This document shows positions 27,866-36,996 of a stretch of 64,000 bases of DNA, piece after piece. The notes under the pieces are model-generated. The model was not told the origin of the DNA. It made no database searches and saw only the letters and a list, made by a program, of their open reading frames with translations. The stretch lies in assembly GCF_033546935.1 (NCBI RefSeq), contig NZ_CP137854.1, positions 3,410,001 to 3,474,000 on the forward strand. Reading direction: 5' to 3'. A program made the position numbers and the translations under genes. This DNA comes from Xylophilus sp. GOD-11R (GTDB taxonomy: Bacteria > Pseudomonadota > Gammaproteobacteria > Burkholderiales > Burkholderiaceae_C). Within the stretch, counting starts at the first letter, position 1, and every line of letters starts with the position of its first letter.

Positions 27866-29098
27866 ATGACCGCACGCCAACCGCTCCCCGGCCATGCGCC
27901 GGCCGCCACGCCGGCCGCGCCCGCCCACTGCTTCATTCCCTACCCCGCGCCGCCGGGCGGCAACCCGCATGCGAGTGCCGGCCCGCTGTCGGGACTCACC
28001 TTCGCCATGAAGGACATCTACGACGTCGCCGGCTACCCCACCGGCTGCGGCAACCCGCACCTGCTCGCGCTCTCGGGCATCAAGACGCGCTCCTCGCCCG
28101 TCTTCGACCAGTTGCTGGCCGCCGGCGCCGCCTTCGCCGGCAAGGTCGTCACCGACGAACTCGCCTTCTCGCTCAACGGCCACAACGTGCACTTCGGCCG
28201 TCCGCGCAACGGTGCCGTGCCCGATCGCATCACCGGCGGATCGAGCTCCGGCTCGGCCTCGGCCGTGTCCTGCGGCCTGGTCGACATCGCCATCGGCTCC
28301 GACACCGGCGGCTCGGTGCGCGGCCCGGCCAGCCACTGCGGCCTGGTCGGCCTGCGCCCCACGCACGACCGCGTGTCGCTCGATCGCTGCATGGCGCTGG
28401 CGCCGCGCTTCGACACCTGCGGCTGGTTCGCTCGCGACATCGCCACCTTCGCGCGTGCCGGCGACGTGCTGCTCGGCGAGGACAGCGCGCCGATCGCCCG
28501 GCCGCGCTGGCTGGTGCCCGCCGACGTGCTCGACCTGCTGCCCCCGCAAGTGCGCGCGACGTTCGACAGCGCCCTGGCGCGGCTCGCCCCGGTCATCGGT
28601 GAGCCGGCGCCGGTGCAGGCGAACTGCGGCATCGGCTTCGACACGCTCTACTGGGCCTTCCGCCATCTGCAGGGTTTCGAGGCGTGGCAGAACCAGGGCG
28701 AGACCATCGAGCGCTACGGCCTCATGCTCGGCCCCGGCGTGAAGGAGCGATTCGCCTGGTCACGCGACGTGGCGTCGCACGACGTCGAGCCGCACGAGGT
28801 GGTGCAGCATGATTTTCGCGACCTCTTCTCCGCCCTGCTCGGCCAAGACGGCGTGATGCTGCTGCCCACCATGCCCGACGTCGCGCCGCTGCTCAGCGAA
28901 TCCGAGGAATCGCTCGACGACTACCGCAACCGCGCCATCCGCATGCTCTGCCTGTCGGGTCTGTCGGGCACGCCGCAGATCTCGCTGCCGCTCATGAGCC
29001 TGAACGACGTGCCGCTCGGCCTGTCGCTGATCGGCCCGGCCGGCAGCGACCGTTCGCTCATCTCCATCGCCGCCACCTTGCTCGCCGCCCAGCCATGA
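27866..29098 (+). CDS. Amidase signature family hydrolase
   Basis: 410 residues. The Ser-cisSer-Lys catalytic set is visible: Lys in GLTFAMKDIYD (about residue 51), the GGSSSGSASAV loop and the nucleophile in GSDTGGSVRGPA. Short enzymes of this type hydrolyse small amides, with AtzE/AtzF- or glutamyl-amidase-like members. It is probably cytoplasmic, as no signal is seen. Its place after an ABC transporter and before an M20 amidohydrolase (four-base ATGA overlap at 29095) suggests stepwise release of ammonia from an imported amide. The exact substrate is unknown. Confidence 0.9.
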   Translation: MTARQPLPGHAPAATPAAPAHCFIPYPAPPGGNPHASAGPLSGLTFAMKDIYDVAGYPTGCGNPHLLALSGIKTRSSPVFDQLLAAGAAFAGKVVTDELAFSLNGHNVHFGRPRNGAVPDRITGGSSSGSASAVSCGLVDIAIGSDTGGSVRGPASHCGLVGLRPTHDRVSLDRCMALAPRFDTCGWFARDIATFARAGDVLLGEDSAPIARPRWLVPADVLDLLPPQVRATFDSALARLAPVIGEPAPVQANCGIGFDTLYWAFRHLQGFEAWQNQGETIERYGLMLGPGVKERFAWSRDVASHDVEPHEVVQHDFRDLFSALLGQDGVMLLPTMPDVAPLLSESEESLDDYRNRAIRMLCLSGLSGTPQISLPLMSLNDVPLGLSLIGPAGSDRSLISIAATLLAAQP

Positions 29099-30342
29099 AC
29101 GCCAAACAAATGCTTCGTATCGACTCCGACCGCCTTTGGCAGTCGCTGATGGACCTCGCCGAGATCGGTGGCACCGACAAGGGCGGCGTCTGCCGGCTCG
29201 CCCTCACCGACCTCGACCGCCAGGGCCGCGACCTGTTCGTGTCGTGGTGCCAGGCCGAGGGCATGGACGTGCGCATCGACGTCATCGGCAACATCTTCGC
29301 CCGCCGTCCCGGCACCGACCCGAGCCGCCGCGCCATCGCCACCGGCAGCCACATCGATACCCAGCCCACCGGCGGCAAGTTCGACGGCAACTTCGGCGTG
29401 CTGGCCGGGCTGGAAGTGGTGCGCACCCTCAACGCGCAGGGCATCCAGACCGCCGCGCCGGTCGAGGTCATCGCCTGGACCAACGAGGAAGGTTCGCGCT
29501 TCGTGCCGGTGATGATGGGATCGGGCGTGTTCTCCGGCGCCTTCACCGCCGCGCATGCCCACCAGGCGACCGACATCGACGGCAAGCGGGTCGACGAGGA
29601 ACTGGCCCGCATCGGTTATGCCGGCTCGCAGCCTGCGGGCGAGGTGCCGGGCGGCATGTTCGATGCGTACTTCGAGGCGCACATCGAGCAGGGACCGGTG
29701 CTGGAGGCCCATGGCAAGACCATCGGCGTGGTGCCGGGTGCCCTGGGTCAGCGCTGGTTCGACGTGACCGTCACCGGGATGGAGGCGCATGCGGGGCCTA
29801 CGCCGATGGCGCTGCGGCACGACGCGCTGCTGGCGGCTTCACGCATGGTCGATCTGGTGAACCGCATCGCGCTGGAGCAGGCGCCGCATGGGCGCGGCAC
29901 GGTCGGCTTCATGAAGGTGATGCCGAACTCGCGCAACACCATCCCGGGCACGGTGAAGTTCAGCGTCGACTTTCGCAATCTCGATGATTCGGGGTTGGCT
30001 GCGATGGAGGCCTCGCTGCGGTCCGGGTGTGCCGAGTTGGCGGCTGGCTGTGGCTCCTCGGTCGCCATCGAGCAGGTTGTCAATTTTCCGCCCTGTCACT
30101 TTGCACAGGATTGCATCGGGGCGGTGCGGTCGGCTGCCGAGGCGCTCGGGTTGAGCCATATGGAGGTCGTCAGCGGGGCTGGGCACGATGCTGTTTACGT
30201 GGCTGATTTGGCGCCTGCCGCGATGATCTTTGTTCCTTGCAAGGATGGGATCAGTCATAACGAGATCGAGTTTGCTGAGCAGGGTGATCTGGCGGCGGGG
30301 GCGGATGTGTTGCTGCATGCGATTTTGGCTAAGGCTTGCTAG
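29095..30342 (+). CDS. M20 family Zn-dependent amidohydrolase (allantoate/N-carbamoyl-amino acid type)
   Basis: 415 residues of the AllC/AmaB/HyuC family. Metal-binding blocks TGSHIDTQPTGGKFDGNFGVLAGL, WTNEEGSRF and HIEQGPVLE are in place, and GAGHDAVYVA near the C-terminus carries the last ligand. Such enzymes cleave N-carbamoyl-L-amino acids, allantoate or ureidoglycolate-like ureides. It is the last gene of the operon and is coupled to the amidase by ATGA. Codon GC falls slightly in its last 250 bases. A second homologue ends the operon at 63064. Confidence 0.9.
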   Translation: MNAKQMLRIDSDRLWQSLMDLAEIGGTDKGGVCRLALTDLDRQGRDLFVSWCQAEGMDVRIDVIGNIFARRPGTDPSRRAIATGSHIDTQPTGGKFDGNFGVLAGLEVVRTLNAQGIQTAAPVEVIAWTNEEGSRFVPVMMGSGVFSGAFTAAHAHQATDIDGKRVDEELARIGYAGSQPAGEVPGGMFDAYFEAHIEQGPVLEAHGKTIGVVPGALGQRWFDVTVTGMEAHAGPTPMALRHDALLAASRMVDLVNRIALEQAPHGRGTVGFMKVMPNSRNTIPGTVKFSVDFRNLDDSGLAAMEASLRSGCAELAAGCGSSVAIEQVVNFPPCHFAQDCIGAVRSAAEALGLSHMEVVSGAGHDAVYVADLAPAAMIFVPCKDGISHNEIEFAEQGDLAAGADVLLHAILAKAC

Positions 30343-30450
30343 GTCTTTGCTCCTTGCATCTGAAGCGCTTGCCTCTTTGAATTTCTCCTCTGTGAGGAGG
30401 CAGCGCTGGGGGGCTTGCTCTTGCTGAGCGGGCTTGTCTTTTTTTCCTTT

Positions 30451-30516
30451 CTTCTCTCTGCCGAGGGTGGAGCTGGGGGCTTGCGCGCCCCCAGCTCCAC
30501 CCTCGGCAGAGAGAAG
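30451..30516. terminator. Bidirectional terminator with perfect 30-bp stem and repeat core
   Basis: Arms 30451-30480 and 30487-30516 (CTTCTCTCTGCC...GAGCTGGGGGC and its exact complement) surround the six-base loop TTGCGC. T-rich sequence lies on the left (TCTTTTTTTCC) and A-rich on the right (GAAAAACAGCAAAAAAAG), so it could stop transcripts from both sides. It sits between the converging amidohydrolase and nicB genes. The stem core is a copy of the repeat family found at 361, 52455 and 53076. The remaining gap 30343-30585 has no gene. Confidence 0.85.
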
Positions 30517-30585
30517 AAAAACAGCAAAAAAAGCCCAACTCAGCAAGCCCTCCCCCTCACAGAAAAAAAGCGCCAAAAAACAAGC

Positions 30586-33500
30586 TCACCGAACCCGAGC
30601 CAAGGCCTCTTCGACGTCATCGAAAGCCCCCCGCCCAGGCGCAAACCTCTCCCGCATATACCCAACCAACTCAACAATCTGCCGATCACTCAGCACATCC
30701 TGAAACCCGGGCATGAACCCCACAGAAGCAGAAGGCACCTCCCTCACCCCCTCCAGAATCGTCCTCAATAGGTTGTCCGGGGAATCACTGTGCAGATTGC
30801 TGTTCAGCGCCAAAGGCACGTTGGCACCCAACAGCCGAGGCCCTGCCCCATCGTGATGACAGGCCCCGCAAGCCGACTCGAACATCCGCTGCCCCGCCCC
30901 CGGCAAAGGCGCCGAAGCAGCAGCCAGCGCAACCACCCGCCGGGCCTCGACCGAAGGCTCCACAGCAGAAGCAGCAGCAGGCTGAAAGGAAGCCAGATAA
31001 GCAGCCATCGCTCGAATGTCCCCATCCGGCAGCGCCGACAACTCCCGCACCACCGGCCCCATTGGCCCGCCCGCCGTCCCATGCTCCGCGCTGTGCCCCG
31101 TCCGCAGGTACTGAAACAATGCCTCCGCACTCCAGGCGACCGGTGCCTTCGACGACAGGGCGGTCAAGGCCGGCGCCTCCCAGCCATCCACCACCGCACC
31201 CCCCAGGTATGCCCGCCCCGACCGCTCGGCCCCCAGCGCATTGCGCGGCGTATGACACCCCCCGCAGTGCCCCAGGCCATCGACCAGATAAGCCCCCCGG
31301 TTCCACTGCGCCGACCGCTCAGGATCCGCCCGATATGGCGTCGCATCGTGAAACAGCGCATTCCACCCCGCCATCAAGGGCCGCAACCCATACGGAAACC
31401 TCAACTCCGCCGCAGGCACCTCCGAACGCACCGCCGGCCGGCTCATCAGGTAGGCGTAGATCGCCGTCAGATCCTCATCGCTGGTCCTGGCGAAGGCGGT
31501 ATAGGGAAATGCCGGGTACAGCCGATGCCCATCGCGCGAAATGCCCTCGCGCATCGCCCGCTGAAAGGCACTGAACGACCAGGCGCCGATGCCGGTCTCC
31601 ACGTCCGGCGTGAGGTTGGTGGTGTAGATACGGCCGAAAGGCGTTTCCATGGCGCGCCCGCCAGCGTTGACGGCCCCGCCGGGCACGGTGTGGCAGACGG
31701 CGCAATCACCCGCCGCCGCCAACACCCGGCCCCGCTCCACCGTCTGCGGGCTGTACACGGCCGACCAGCCTCCCGCCGGCAAGGCCACCGGTGCGATGGC
31801 CGGCTTGACACCGAACAGGCCGGCCGTGAGCCCGATGGCACCGGCGGCGATCGCCCCCGCGCCTGCCCACAACGAGCGCCGGCGCGGCCAGGGCGCATCG
31901 TCCGGCACGGCATGGGTCCGAGGCGCGGCGGCCGGTGAAGAAGCGGCAGCGGCAGCAGCAGGCAAGGCCCGCTGATCCAGCGCGGCCAGCACCGTCTCCG
32001 GCGTGAACGGCGGCGCCCGAAACCGCACCCCCGTCGCATCGAAGATCGCATTGGCGATGGCCGCCGTGCCCGGCACCGACGACGATTCGCCTACGCCCAG
32101 CGGCGCCTCGCCCGGCCGGGGCATGTGCAGCACCTCGATCACCGGCACTTCGCGAAAACTCAGAATCGGATAGGCGCCCCACTCGCGGCTCTCCACCGCT
32201 CCGGCATTCGGTGCCGAGCGTGGCGCGAAATCGACCTTCTCTTTGAGCGACCGGCTGGTGGTCTGCAGCACATTGCCGTGGATCTGGTGATCGACACCCG
32301 CCGGGTTGATCAGCATGCCGGCGTCGTGGCCCACCACCACTCGGCGCACATGGACCTCACCGGTGCGACGGTTCACGTCCACGTCAGCCACCCAGGCGGC
32401 CCAGGCCGCGCCGAAGCCTGGCCAGCGGCTGTGGTTGTAGCGGGCATAGGCAAAGCCCTGACCGCGCAGGTAATCGCCGTCGGCGCCTTGGCCGCCCGGC
32501 GCGGTGTGCGGCAGCCAGCCGGCCTTGTCGGCGGTGGCCCGGATCAGCTCGGCGGCGCGCGGGTCGGGCATGTGGCGCAGCCGGAATTCGACCGGGTCCG
32601 CGCCGGCCGCCGTGGCCAGTTCGTCGATATAGCTTTCGTGCGCGAAGGAGCTCGGCAGGGCCGACACGCCGCGCAGCCACGAGGCCCGCACGATGGGCGC
32701 CATGTCGTTCACGCCGACCCGCAGGTTGGCGTAGGCATACGGCGGCCGCGCGGTGCGGTCGCCCATCTCATAAGCCTGTGCCAGCGGTTCGATGGTGCGG
32801 GTGAGCAGCAGGGCGAGCGTGGGCGCGCCGTTGCTCGGATAGCTGCTGCAGAAGTCGTAGGCCGCGACCGAGCCGTCGGCCGCCAGGCCGCCGCGGATCT
32901 CCATCAGCTGCGCCGCGCCCTTGGGCTCCCAGGTGTTTTCCTGCTCGCGGGTGAGCTGCACCCGCACCGGCGCACCAACCGCCCGGGCCAGCAGGGCCGC
33001 GTCGGCCGCCACGTCGTCGGCACCGTTGCGGCCGTAGCAACCGGCCGCCTCCATGCGCACCAGGTCGATGTCGACGTCGGCCAGTCCGGTGAGCCGGGCC
33101 AGGTCGGCGCGCAGCACGTGCGGGTTCTGCGTGCCGGCCCACACCTTCAATCGGCCCTCCGACCAGTCCGCCACCGCACACGAAGGTCCGATGGATGCGT
33201 GCAGCTGGTAGGGCCAGACGTAGGTGCGCGGCATCGGCGTGGCCACGCCGTCGAGCGCGGCGTCGACGTCGCCCTCTTCCACCAGCGGCCGGTGCGTGGC
33301 GGGGTTGGTGCGCAGGGCGTGGGCCAGGTCGGACAGATCCGGCAGGCCGGGCCAGGATTTCCATCGCACCCGCAGTTCACGCAACGCCTGCTCGGCATGC
33401 TCCTCACGCTCGGCGACGACACCGACAAAGTCGCGAATCACCACCACGGCGCGGATGCCCGGGATGTGCCCGATGGACGCCTCGTCCACCGATTCCAGGC

Positions 33501-34233
33501 TGTTGCCGATGAAGTCGCCGTGGTCGGCACCCGCGTACGGCGGCCGCACCACCCGGCCGTGCAGCATGCCGGGCAGGCGCATGTCGTGCACGAAGACCAG
33601 TTCGCCGGTCGCCTTGGCCGGAATGTCCACGCGCGGCTGCGGCGTGCCGACCAGGCGGTAGTCGGCGCTGTTCTTCACCGGCGTGCCGGTATCGAGCATC
33701 AGTTCGACATGGCCGCCGGCGACGAGTTCGCCATAGCCGACGCGGCGCTCGGGCTGGGCGATCACGAAGACCTCGCCGTCGGCCGTGGCCAGCGCATCGG
33801 CTGCCAGCTGCAGCCGCTCGGCCGCCCGCTGCAGCAGCCAGTGCCGCGCCTGCGCGGCCGCCAGCCGCATCGGCTGCGCATGGTTCTGGATGGAGCCGCT
33901 GGCAATGGTGGCGCCCTGGTTGGGCGCGCGGGTGGTGTCGCCCAGCACCATGTTCAGCCGCGCCAGGGGCAGGTCGAGCTCCTCGGCGGCGATCTGCGCG
34001 AGCGCGGTGCGGATGCCGGTGCCCAGGTCCACATGGCCGTGGAGCGCGGTGACGCTGCCGTCGTCCCACACCGCGACGAGCAGTTCCACGCCCTCGGCCG
34101 GGTTGCCCGGCACCATCGCCGGCTGGCCCCTGGCCGGCGGCGGTGGCGCCGGTGGCTGGCGCACCACCAGCAGCACGCCGTCGGCCTGGTGGAAGTCGGC
34201 ACGGCTTTGCGCAAGGTCGGCGCGGCGGCTCAT
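30586..34233 (-). CDS. nicB: Nicotinate dehydrogenase large subunit: molybdopterin domain fused to cytochrome c
   Basis: 1215 residues, close to the about 1190 of Pseudomonas NicB. Residues 1 to about 750 form a xanthine-dehydrogenase-like Mo-cofactor domain (VDLGTGIRTALAQIAAEEL, GNVLQTTSRSLKE, and GVGESSSVPGTAAIANAI with the catalytic Glu). A single membrane helix (SLWAGAGAIAAGAIGL) is followed by three haem c motifs: CAVCH, CGGCH and CGACH. With NicA it hydroxylates nicotinate to 6-hydroxynicotinate and passes electrons to the respiratory chain. The start at 34233 overlaps the nicA stop (ATGA). Last gene of a long minus-strand operon. Confidence 0.92.
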   Translation of the reverse strand: MSRRADLAQSRADFHQADGVLLVVRQPPAPPPPARGQPAMVPGNPAEGVELLVAVWDDGSVTALHGHVDLGTGIRTALAQIAAEELDLPLARLNMVLGDTTRAPNQGATIASGSIQNHAQPMRLAAAQARHWLLQRAAERLQLAADALATADGEVFVIAQPERRVGYGELVAGGHVELMLDTGTPVKNSADYRLVGTPQPRVDIPAKATGELVFVHDMRLPGMLHGRVVRPPYAGADHGDFIGNSLESVDEASIGHIPGIRAVVVIRDFVGVVAEREEHAEQALRELRVRWKSWPGLPDLSDLAHALRTNPATHRPLVEEGDVDAALDGVATPMPRTYVWPYQLHASIGPSCAVADWSEGRLKVWAGTQNPHVLRADLARLTGLADVDIDLVRMEAAGCYGRNGADDVAADAALLARAVGAPVRVQLTREQENTWEPKGAAQLMEIRGGLAADGSVAAYDFCSSYPSNGAPTLALLLTRTIEPLAQAYEMGDRTARPPYAYANLRVGVNDMAPIVRASWLRGVSALPSSFAHESYIDELATAAGADPVEFRLRHMPDPRAAELIRATADKAGWLPHTAPGGQGADGDYLRGQGFAYARYNHSRWPGFGAAWAAWVADVDVNRRTGEVHVRRVVVGHDAGMLINPAGVDHQIHGNVLQTTSRSLKEKVDFAPRSAPNAGAVESREWGAYPILSFREVPVIEVLHMPRPGEAPLGVGESSSVPGTAAIANAIFDATGVRFRAPPFTPETVLAALDQRALPAAAAAASSPAAAPRTHAVPDDAPWPRRRSLWAGAGAIAAGAIGLTAGLFGVKPAIAPVALPAGGWSAVYSPQTVERGRVLAAAGDCAVCHTVPGGAVNAGGRAMETPFGRIYTTNLTPDVETGIGAWSFSAFQRAMREGISRDGHRLYPAFPYTAFARTSDEDLTAIYAYLMSRPAVRSEVPAAELRFPYGLRPLMAGWNALFHDATPYRADPERSAQWNRGAYLVDGLGHCGGCHTPRNALGAERSGRAYLGGAVVDGWEAPALTALSSKAPVAWSAEALFQYLRTGHSAEHGTAGGPMGPVVRELSALPDGDIRAMAAYLASFQPAAASAVEPSVEARRVVALAAASAPLPGAGQRMFESACGACHHDGAGPRLLGANVPLALNSNLHSDSPDNLLRTILEGVREVPSASVGFMPGFQDVLSDRQIVELVGYMRERFAPGRGAFDDVEEALARVR

Positions 34234-34706
34234 GCCACCTCGGCTTTCATCAACCGAATGGCGCGTTTCACCGCCCGCAGAATTTCCACGTGGGTGCCGC
34301 AGCGGCACAGGTTGCCCGACAGCTCCTGGCGAATGGTTTCGTCGCTCGGATCGGGTTCGCGGGCCAGCAGCGCCGCCGTCGCCATCACCATGCCATTGAG
34401 GCAGTAGCCGCACTGCGCGGCCTGCTCGTCGATGAAGGCCTGCTGCACTGGATGCGGCGCCGCGCGCGAACCCAGCCCTTCGAGCGTAGTGACGCAGCGG
34501 CCCCGCACGCCTTCGGCCGGAATCACGCATGCCCGCGCCGCGATGCCGTCGACCAGCACGGTGCAGGCGCCGCACTGGCCCAGGCCGCAGCCGTACTTGG
34601 GGCCGTTGAGCGCCAGGTCGTTGCGCAGCACCTGCAGCAGGCTGGCCTGGCGACTGGCTTCGAGCTGGACGGGTTGGCCGTTGACGGTCAGCGCGAAGCC
34701 GGGCAT
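34230..34706 (-). CDS. nicA: Nicotinate dehydrogenase small subunit, 2x[2Fe-2S]
   Basis: 158 residues, the usual NicA length. The plant-type ferredoxin motif GCGLGQCGACTVLVDG and the alpha-helical cluster motif QCGYCLNGM...NLCRCGTH bind two [2Fe-2S] clusters. It relays electrons from the molybdenum site of NicB to its cytochrome domain. It starts 16 bases after the nicotinamidase stop and overlaps nicB by four bases. Proteins of this class also occur with isoquinoline or aldehyde oxidoreductases; the nicC, nicD and nicX genes nearby settle the assignment. Confidence 0.92.
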   Translation of the reverse strand: MPGFALTVNGQPVQLEASRQASLLQVLRNDLALNGPKYGCGLGQCGACTVLVDGIAARACVIPAEGVRGRCVTTLEGLGSRAAPHPVQQAFIDEQAAQCGYCLNGMVMATAALLAREPDPSDETIRQELSGNLCRCGTHVEILRAVKRAIRLMKAEVA

Positions 34707-34722
34707 CGGTGAGGCGTGGTGG

Positions 34723-35439
34723 CTAGAGAGCGATGTCCGAAGACTGGATGCGCTTGACGCCCTTGGCGCTCATGTCCTTCCAGGCGGCGGCCAGCGAGCC
34801 GTTGAGGTCGATGGCGCGGGTGGCGTCTTCGACCACGTAGGCGTCGAAGCCGGCCTTGCGCGCATCCATGGCGGTCCAGGCCACGCAGAAGTCGGTGGCC
34901 AGGCCGGTGACGAACACCGTCTTGATGCCGCGCGCCTTCAGGTAGCCGGCCAGGCCGGTTGCCGTCTTGTGGTCGGCTTCCTGGAAGGCCGAGTAGCTGT
35001 CCATGTCCTGGTGGAAGCCCTTGCGGATGATGAGCTGCGCGGTCGGCAGCTTGAGGTCCTTGCCGAGCGCGGCGTCTTCGGTGCCCTGCACGCAGTGGTC
35101 GGGCCAGAGCACCTGCTGGCCGTAGCGCAGCTTGGTCGTCTCGAAAGGCTTCTTGCCGCCGTGCGCGCTGGCGAAGGACGCGTGGCCGGCCGTGTGCCAG
35201 TCCTGCGTGAGCACGATGTTCTCGAACGCCGGCGCGATCTTGTTGATGACGGGGATCACCTCGTTGCCGCCCTTGACCGCGAGCGTGCCGCCGTCGAGAA
35301 AACAGTTCTGCACGTCGACCACGATCAGCGCGGCCGTGCCCGGCTTGATGGGCGCGGCGGCGAAGGCCGGGCCGAAGGCGCCCAGCGCTGAAAAAGCGGC
35401 GGCGGACCGGAGGATGGTTCGGCGTGAAGTGGTGGACAT
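34723..35439 (-). CDS. pncA: Exported nicotinamidase (isochorismatase family)
   Basis: 238 residues from the ATG at 35439, chosen over a GTG at 35466 because GGAG precedes it and the protein then starts with a clean Tat-like signal (SRRTILRSAAAFSALGAFGPAFA). The mature enzyme has the PncA set: Asp in VVDVQNCF, metal ligands in QDWH and WPDHC, a Lys in IRKGFH, and the nucleophile in ATDFCVAW. It deamidates nicotinamide to nicotinate, the substrate of NicAB. Most PncA proteins are cytoplasmic; export to the periplasm is unusual and means nicotinamide could be hydrolysed before uptake. It is 19 bases after livF and 16 before nicA. Confidence 0.88.
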   Translation of the reverse strand: MSTTSRRTILRSAAAFSALGAFGPAFAAAPIKPGTAALIVVDVQNCFLDGGTLAVKGGNEVIPVINKIAPAFENIVLTQDWHTAGHASFASAHGGKKPFETTKLRYGQQVLWPDHCVQGTEDAALGKDLKLPTAQLIIRKGFHQDMDSYSAFQEADHKTATGLAGYLKARGIKTVFVTGLATDFCVAWTAMDARKAGFDAYVVEDATRAIDLNGSLAAAWKDMSAKGVKRIQSSDIAL

Positions 35440-35458
35440 GGCGATGGGCTCCGTTGAT

Positions 35459-36229
35459 TCAGACACTGAGGTAATGGCGGCGGACTTCGTCGTTGGCTTC
35501 CAGTTCGGTCATCGACGCGTGGTAGCGGATTTGCCCCTTCTCCAGCACATAGGCCCGATCGGACACCAGCGCCGCGAAGTGCATGTTCTGCTCCGACAGC
35601 AGGATGCTCACGCCCTGGCTCTTGAGCTCCAGGATCATGTGGGCCATCTGCTCCACGATGAGCGGCGCGACACCTTCCGAGGGTTCGTCGAGCAGCACGA
35701 GATACGGGTTGCCCATCAGCGTGCGAGCCACGGTGAGCATCTGCTGCTCGCCACCGCTCATGCGGCCACCGGGGCGGTCAGGCATTTCGCCGAGATTGGG
35801 GAACAGCTTGAACAGCCGCTCGGGCGTCCACAACGGCGCTTCGGTGCCGTCGCTCCAGCGGCGCGCGCCCTGCCGGCCCACCTCCAGGTTCTCCAGCACC
35901 GACAGGTCGGTGAACACGCGGCGGTCTTCCGGCACGAAGCCCAGGCCCAGCCGGGCGGCATGGTGCGGCTCGGTGAGCGAGATGTCCTCGCCCCGGAACT
36001 CGATGCGGCCCCGGCGCTTGGCCAGCATGCCCATCAGCGCCTTGAGGGTGGTCGACTTGCCGGCGCCGTTGCGGCCCATCAGCGCGACGACCTCGCCGCG
36101 CTTCACGTCCAGGTCGACGTCGTAGAGAATCTGCGCCGCGCCGTACCAGGCCTGCAGGCCGGTGGCACGCAGCAGCACTTCGCTGTCGCCGCCCGAAGCG
36201 GTGGTCGGGGCGGTCGTCGTGGCGGCCAT
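35459..36229 (-). CDS. LivF-type ABC ATPase
   Basis: 256 residues. Walker A GRNGAGKSTTLK, signature MSGGEQQMLTVARTL and Walker B LVLLDEPSEGV are intact, with the LivF-like VPEDRRVFTDLSVLENL loop. It powers the LIV-type transporter encoded by the adjacent genes. Starts by ATGA overlap with the livG-type stop. The flanking nicotinamidase and nic genes suggest that the transporter imports nicotinate or nicotinamide rather than branched-chain amino acids (inference). Confidence 0.92.
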   Translation of the reverse strand: MAATTTAPTTASGGDSEVLLRATGLQAWYGAAQILYDVDLDVKRGEVVALMGRNGAGKSTTLKALMGMLAKRRGRIEFRGEDISLTEPHHAARLGLGFVPEDRRVFTDLSVLENLEVGRQGARRWSDGTEAPLWTPERLFKLFPNLGEMPDRPGGRMSGGEQQMLTVARTLMGNPYLVLLDEPSEGVAPLIVEQMAHMILELKSQGVSILLSEQNMHFAALVSDRAYVLEKGQIRYHASMTELEANDEVRRHYLSV

Positions 36230-36996
36230 CACGCCACCTCCTTTTCGAAGGTCTTGCCGGTGCCGAAGTAAACCTCCTGCACCTTGGGATGGTCGCGGAT
36301 CTCCAGCGGCTTGCCCTCGGCGATGAGCCGTCCGCGGGCCAGCACGATCATGCGGTCGGCATAGGCGAACACCACGTCCATGCTGTGCTCGGTGAACAGC
36401 ACCGCCATGCCCCGGTCGACGACGAGTTGCTTGGTCAGCGCCATGAGCGAGTTGCGCTCCCGGGGCGCCATGCCGGCAGTGGGCTCGTCCATCAGGAGCA
36501 GCTTGGGGCTGTTGGCCATGGCCATGGCCAGCTCCACCCGCTTCACGTCGCCATAGGCCAGCACGCTGCAGGGCCGGTCGGCCTGGGCTTTCATGCCGAC
36601 CTGCTCCAGCAGCGCCAGTGCGTCGTCGCGCCGGTGATCGGCGGCGCGACGCCACATCGAAAACAGCTTGCCGTCGTGCGAGACCAGCGCCATCTGCACG
36701 TTCTCGACCACGGTGAGCGAGGCGAAGGTTTCGGCGATCTGGAAAGTGCGGCCCACGCCGTGTCGCCAGATGGCGCGCGGCTTGAGCCCCACCAGCTCGA
36801 TGCCGTCGAGCCGGATCGATCCGCGGTCGGCCCGCAACTGGCCGTTGACCATGTTGAAGGTGGTCGACTTGCCCGCGCCGTTCGGCCCGATGAGCGCCAG
36901 CAACTCGCCCTTGGCCAAGGTGAAGTCGATGCCGTCGACCGCCTTCACCCCGCCGAAGGACTTGCCGAGCCCGGACACCCGCAGCAGCGCGCTCAT
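36229..36996 (-). CDS. LivG-type ABC ATPase
   Basis: 255 residues. Walker A GPNGAGKSTTFNMVNG and Walker B KLLLMDEPTAGMAPRE are standard, but the signature motif reads LAYGDVKRVELAMAMA in place of LSxGQQ, as is common in LivG relatives. It pairs with the LivF-type protein. Its start overlaps the permease stop by ATGA at 36993-36996. Confidence 0.92.
   Translation of the reverse strand: MSALLRVSGLGKSFGGVKAVDGIDFTLAKGELLALIGPNGAGKSTTFNMVNGQLRADRGSIRLDGIELVGLKPRAIWRHGVGRTFQIAETFASLTVVENVQMALVSHDGKLFSMWRRAADHRRDDALALLEQVGMKAQADRPCSVLAYGDVKRVELAMAMANSPKLLLMDEPTAGMAPRERNSLMALTKQLVVDRGMAVLFTEHSMDVVFAYADRMIVLARGRLIAEGKPLEIRDHPKVQEVYFGTGKTFEKEVA

Noticed and set aside
35440..35466. GTG start for the nicotinamidase
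   Set aside because: It would put nine residues before the Tat-like signal and has no ribosome site; the ATG at 35439 has GGAG and a normal signal peptide.
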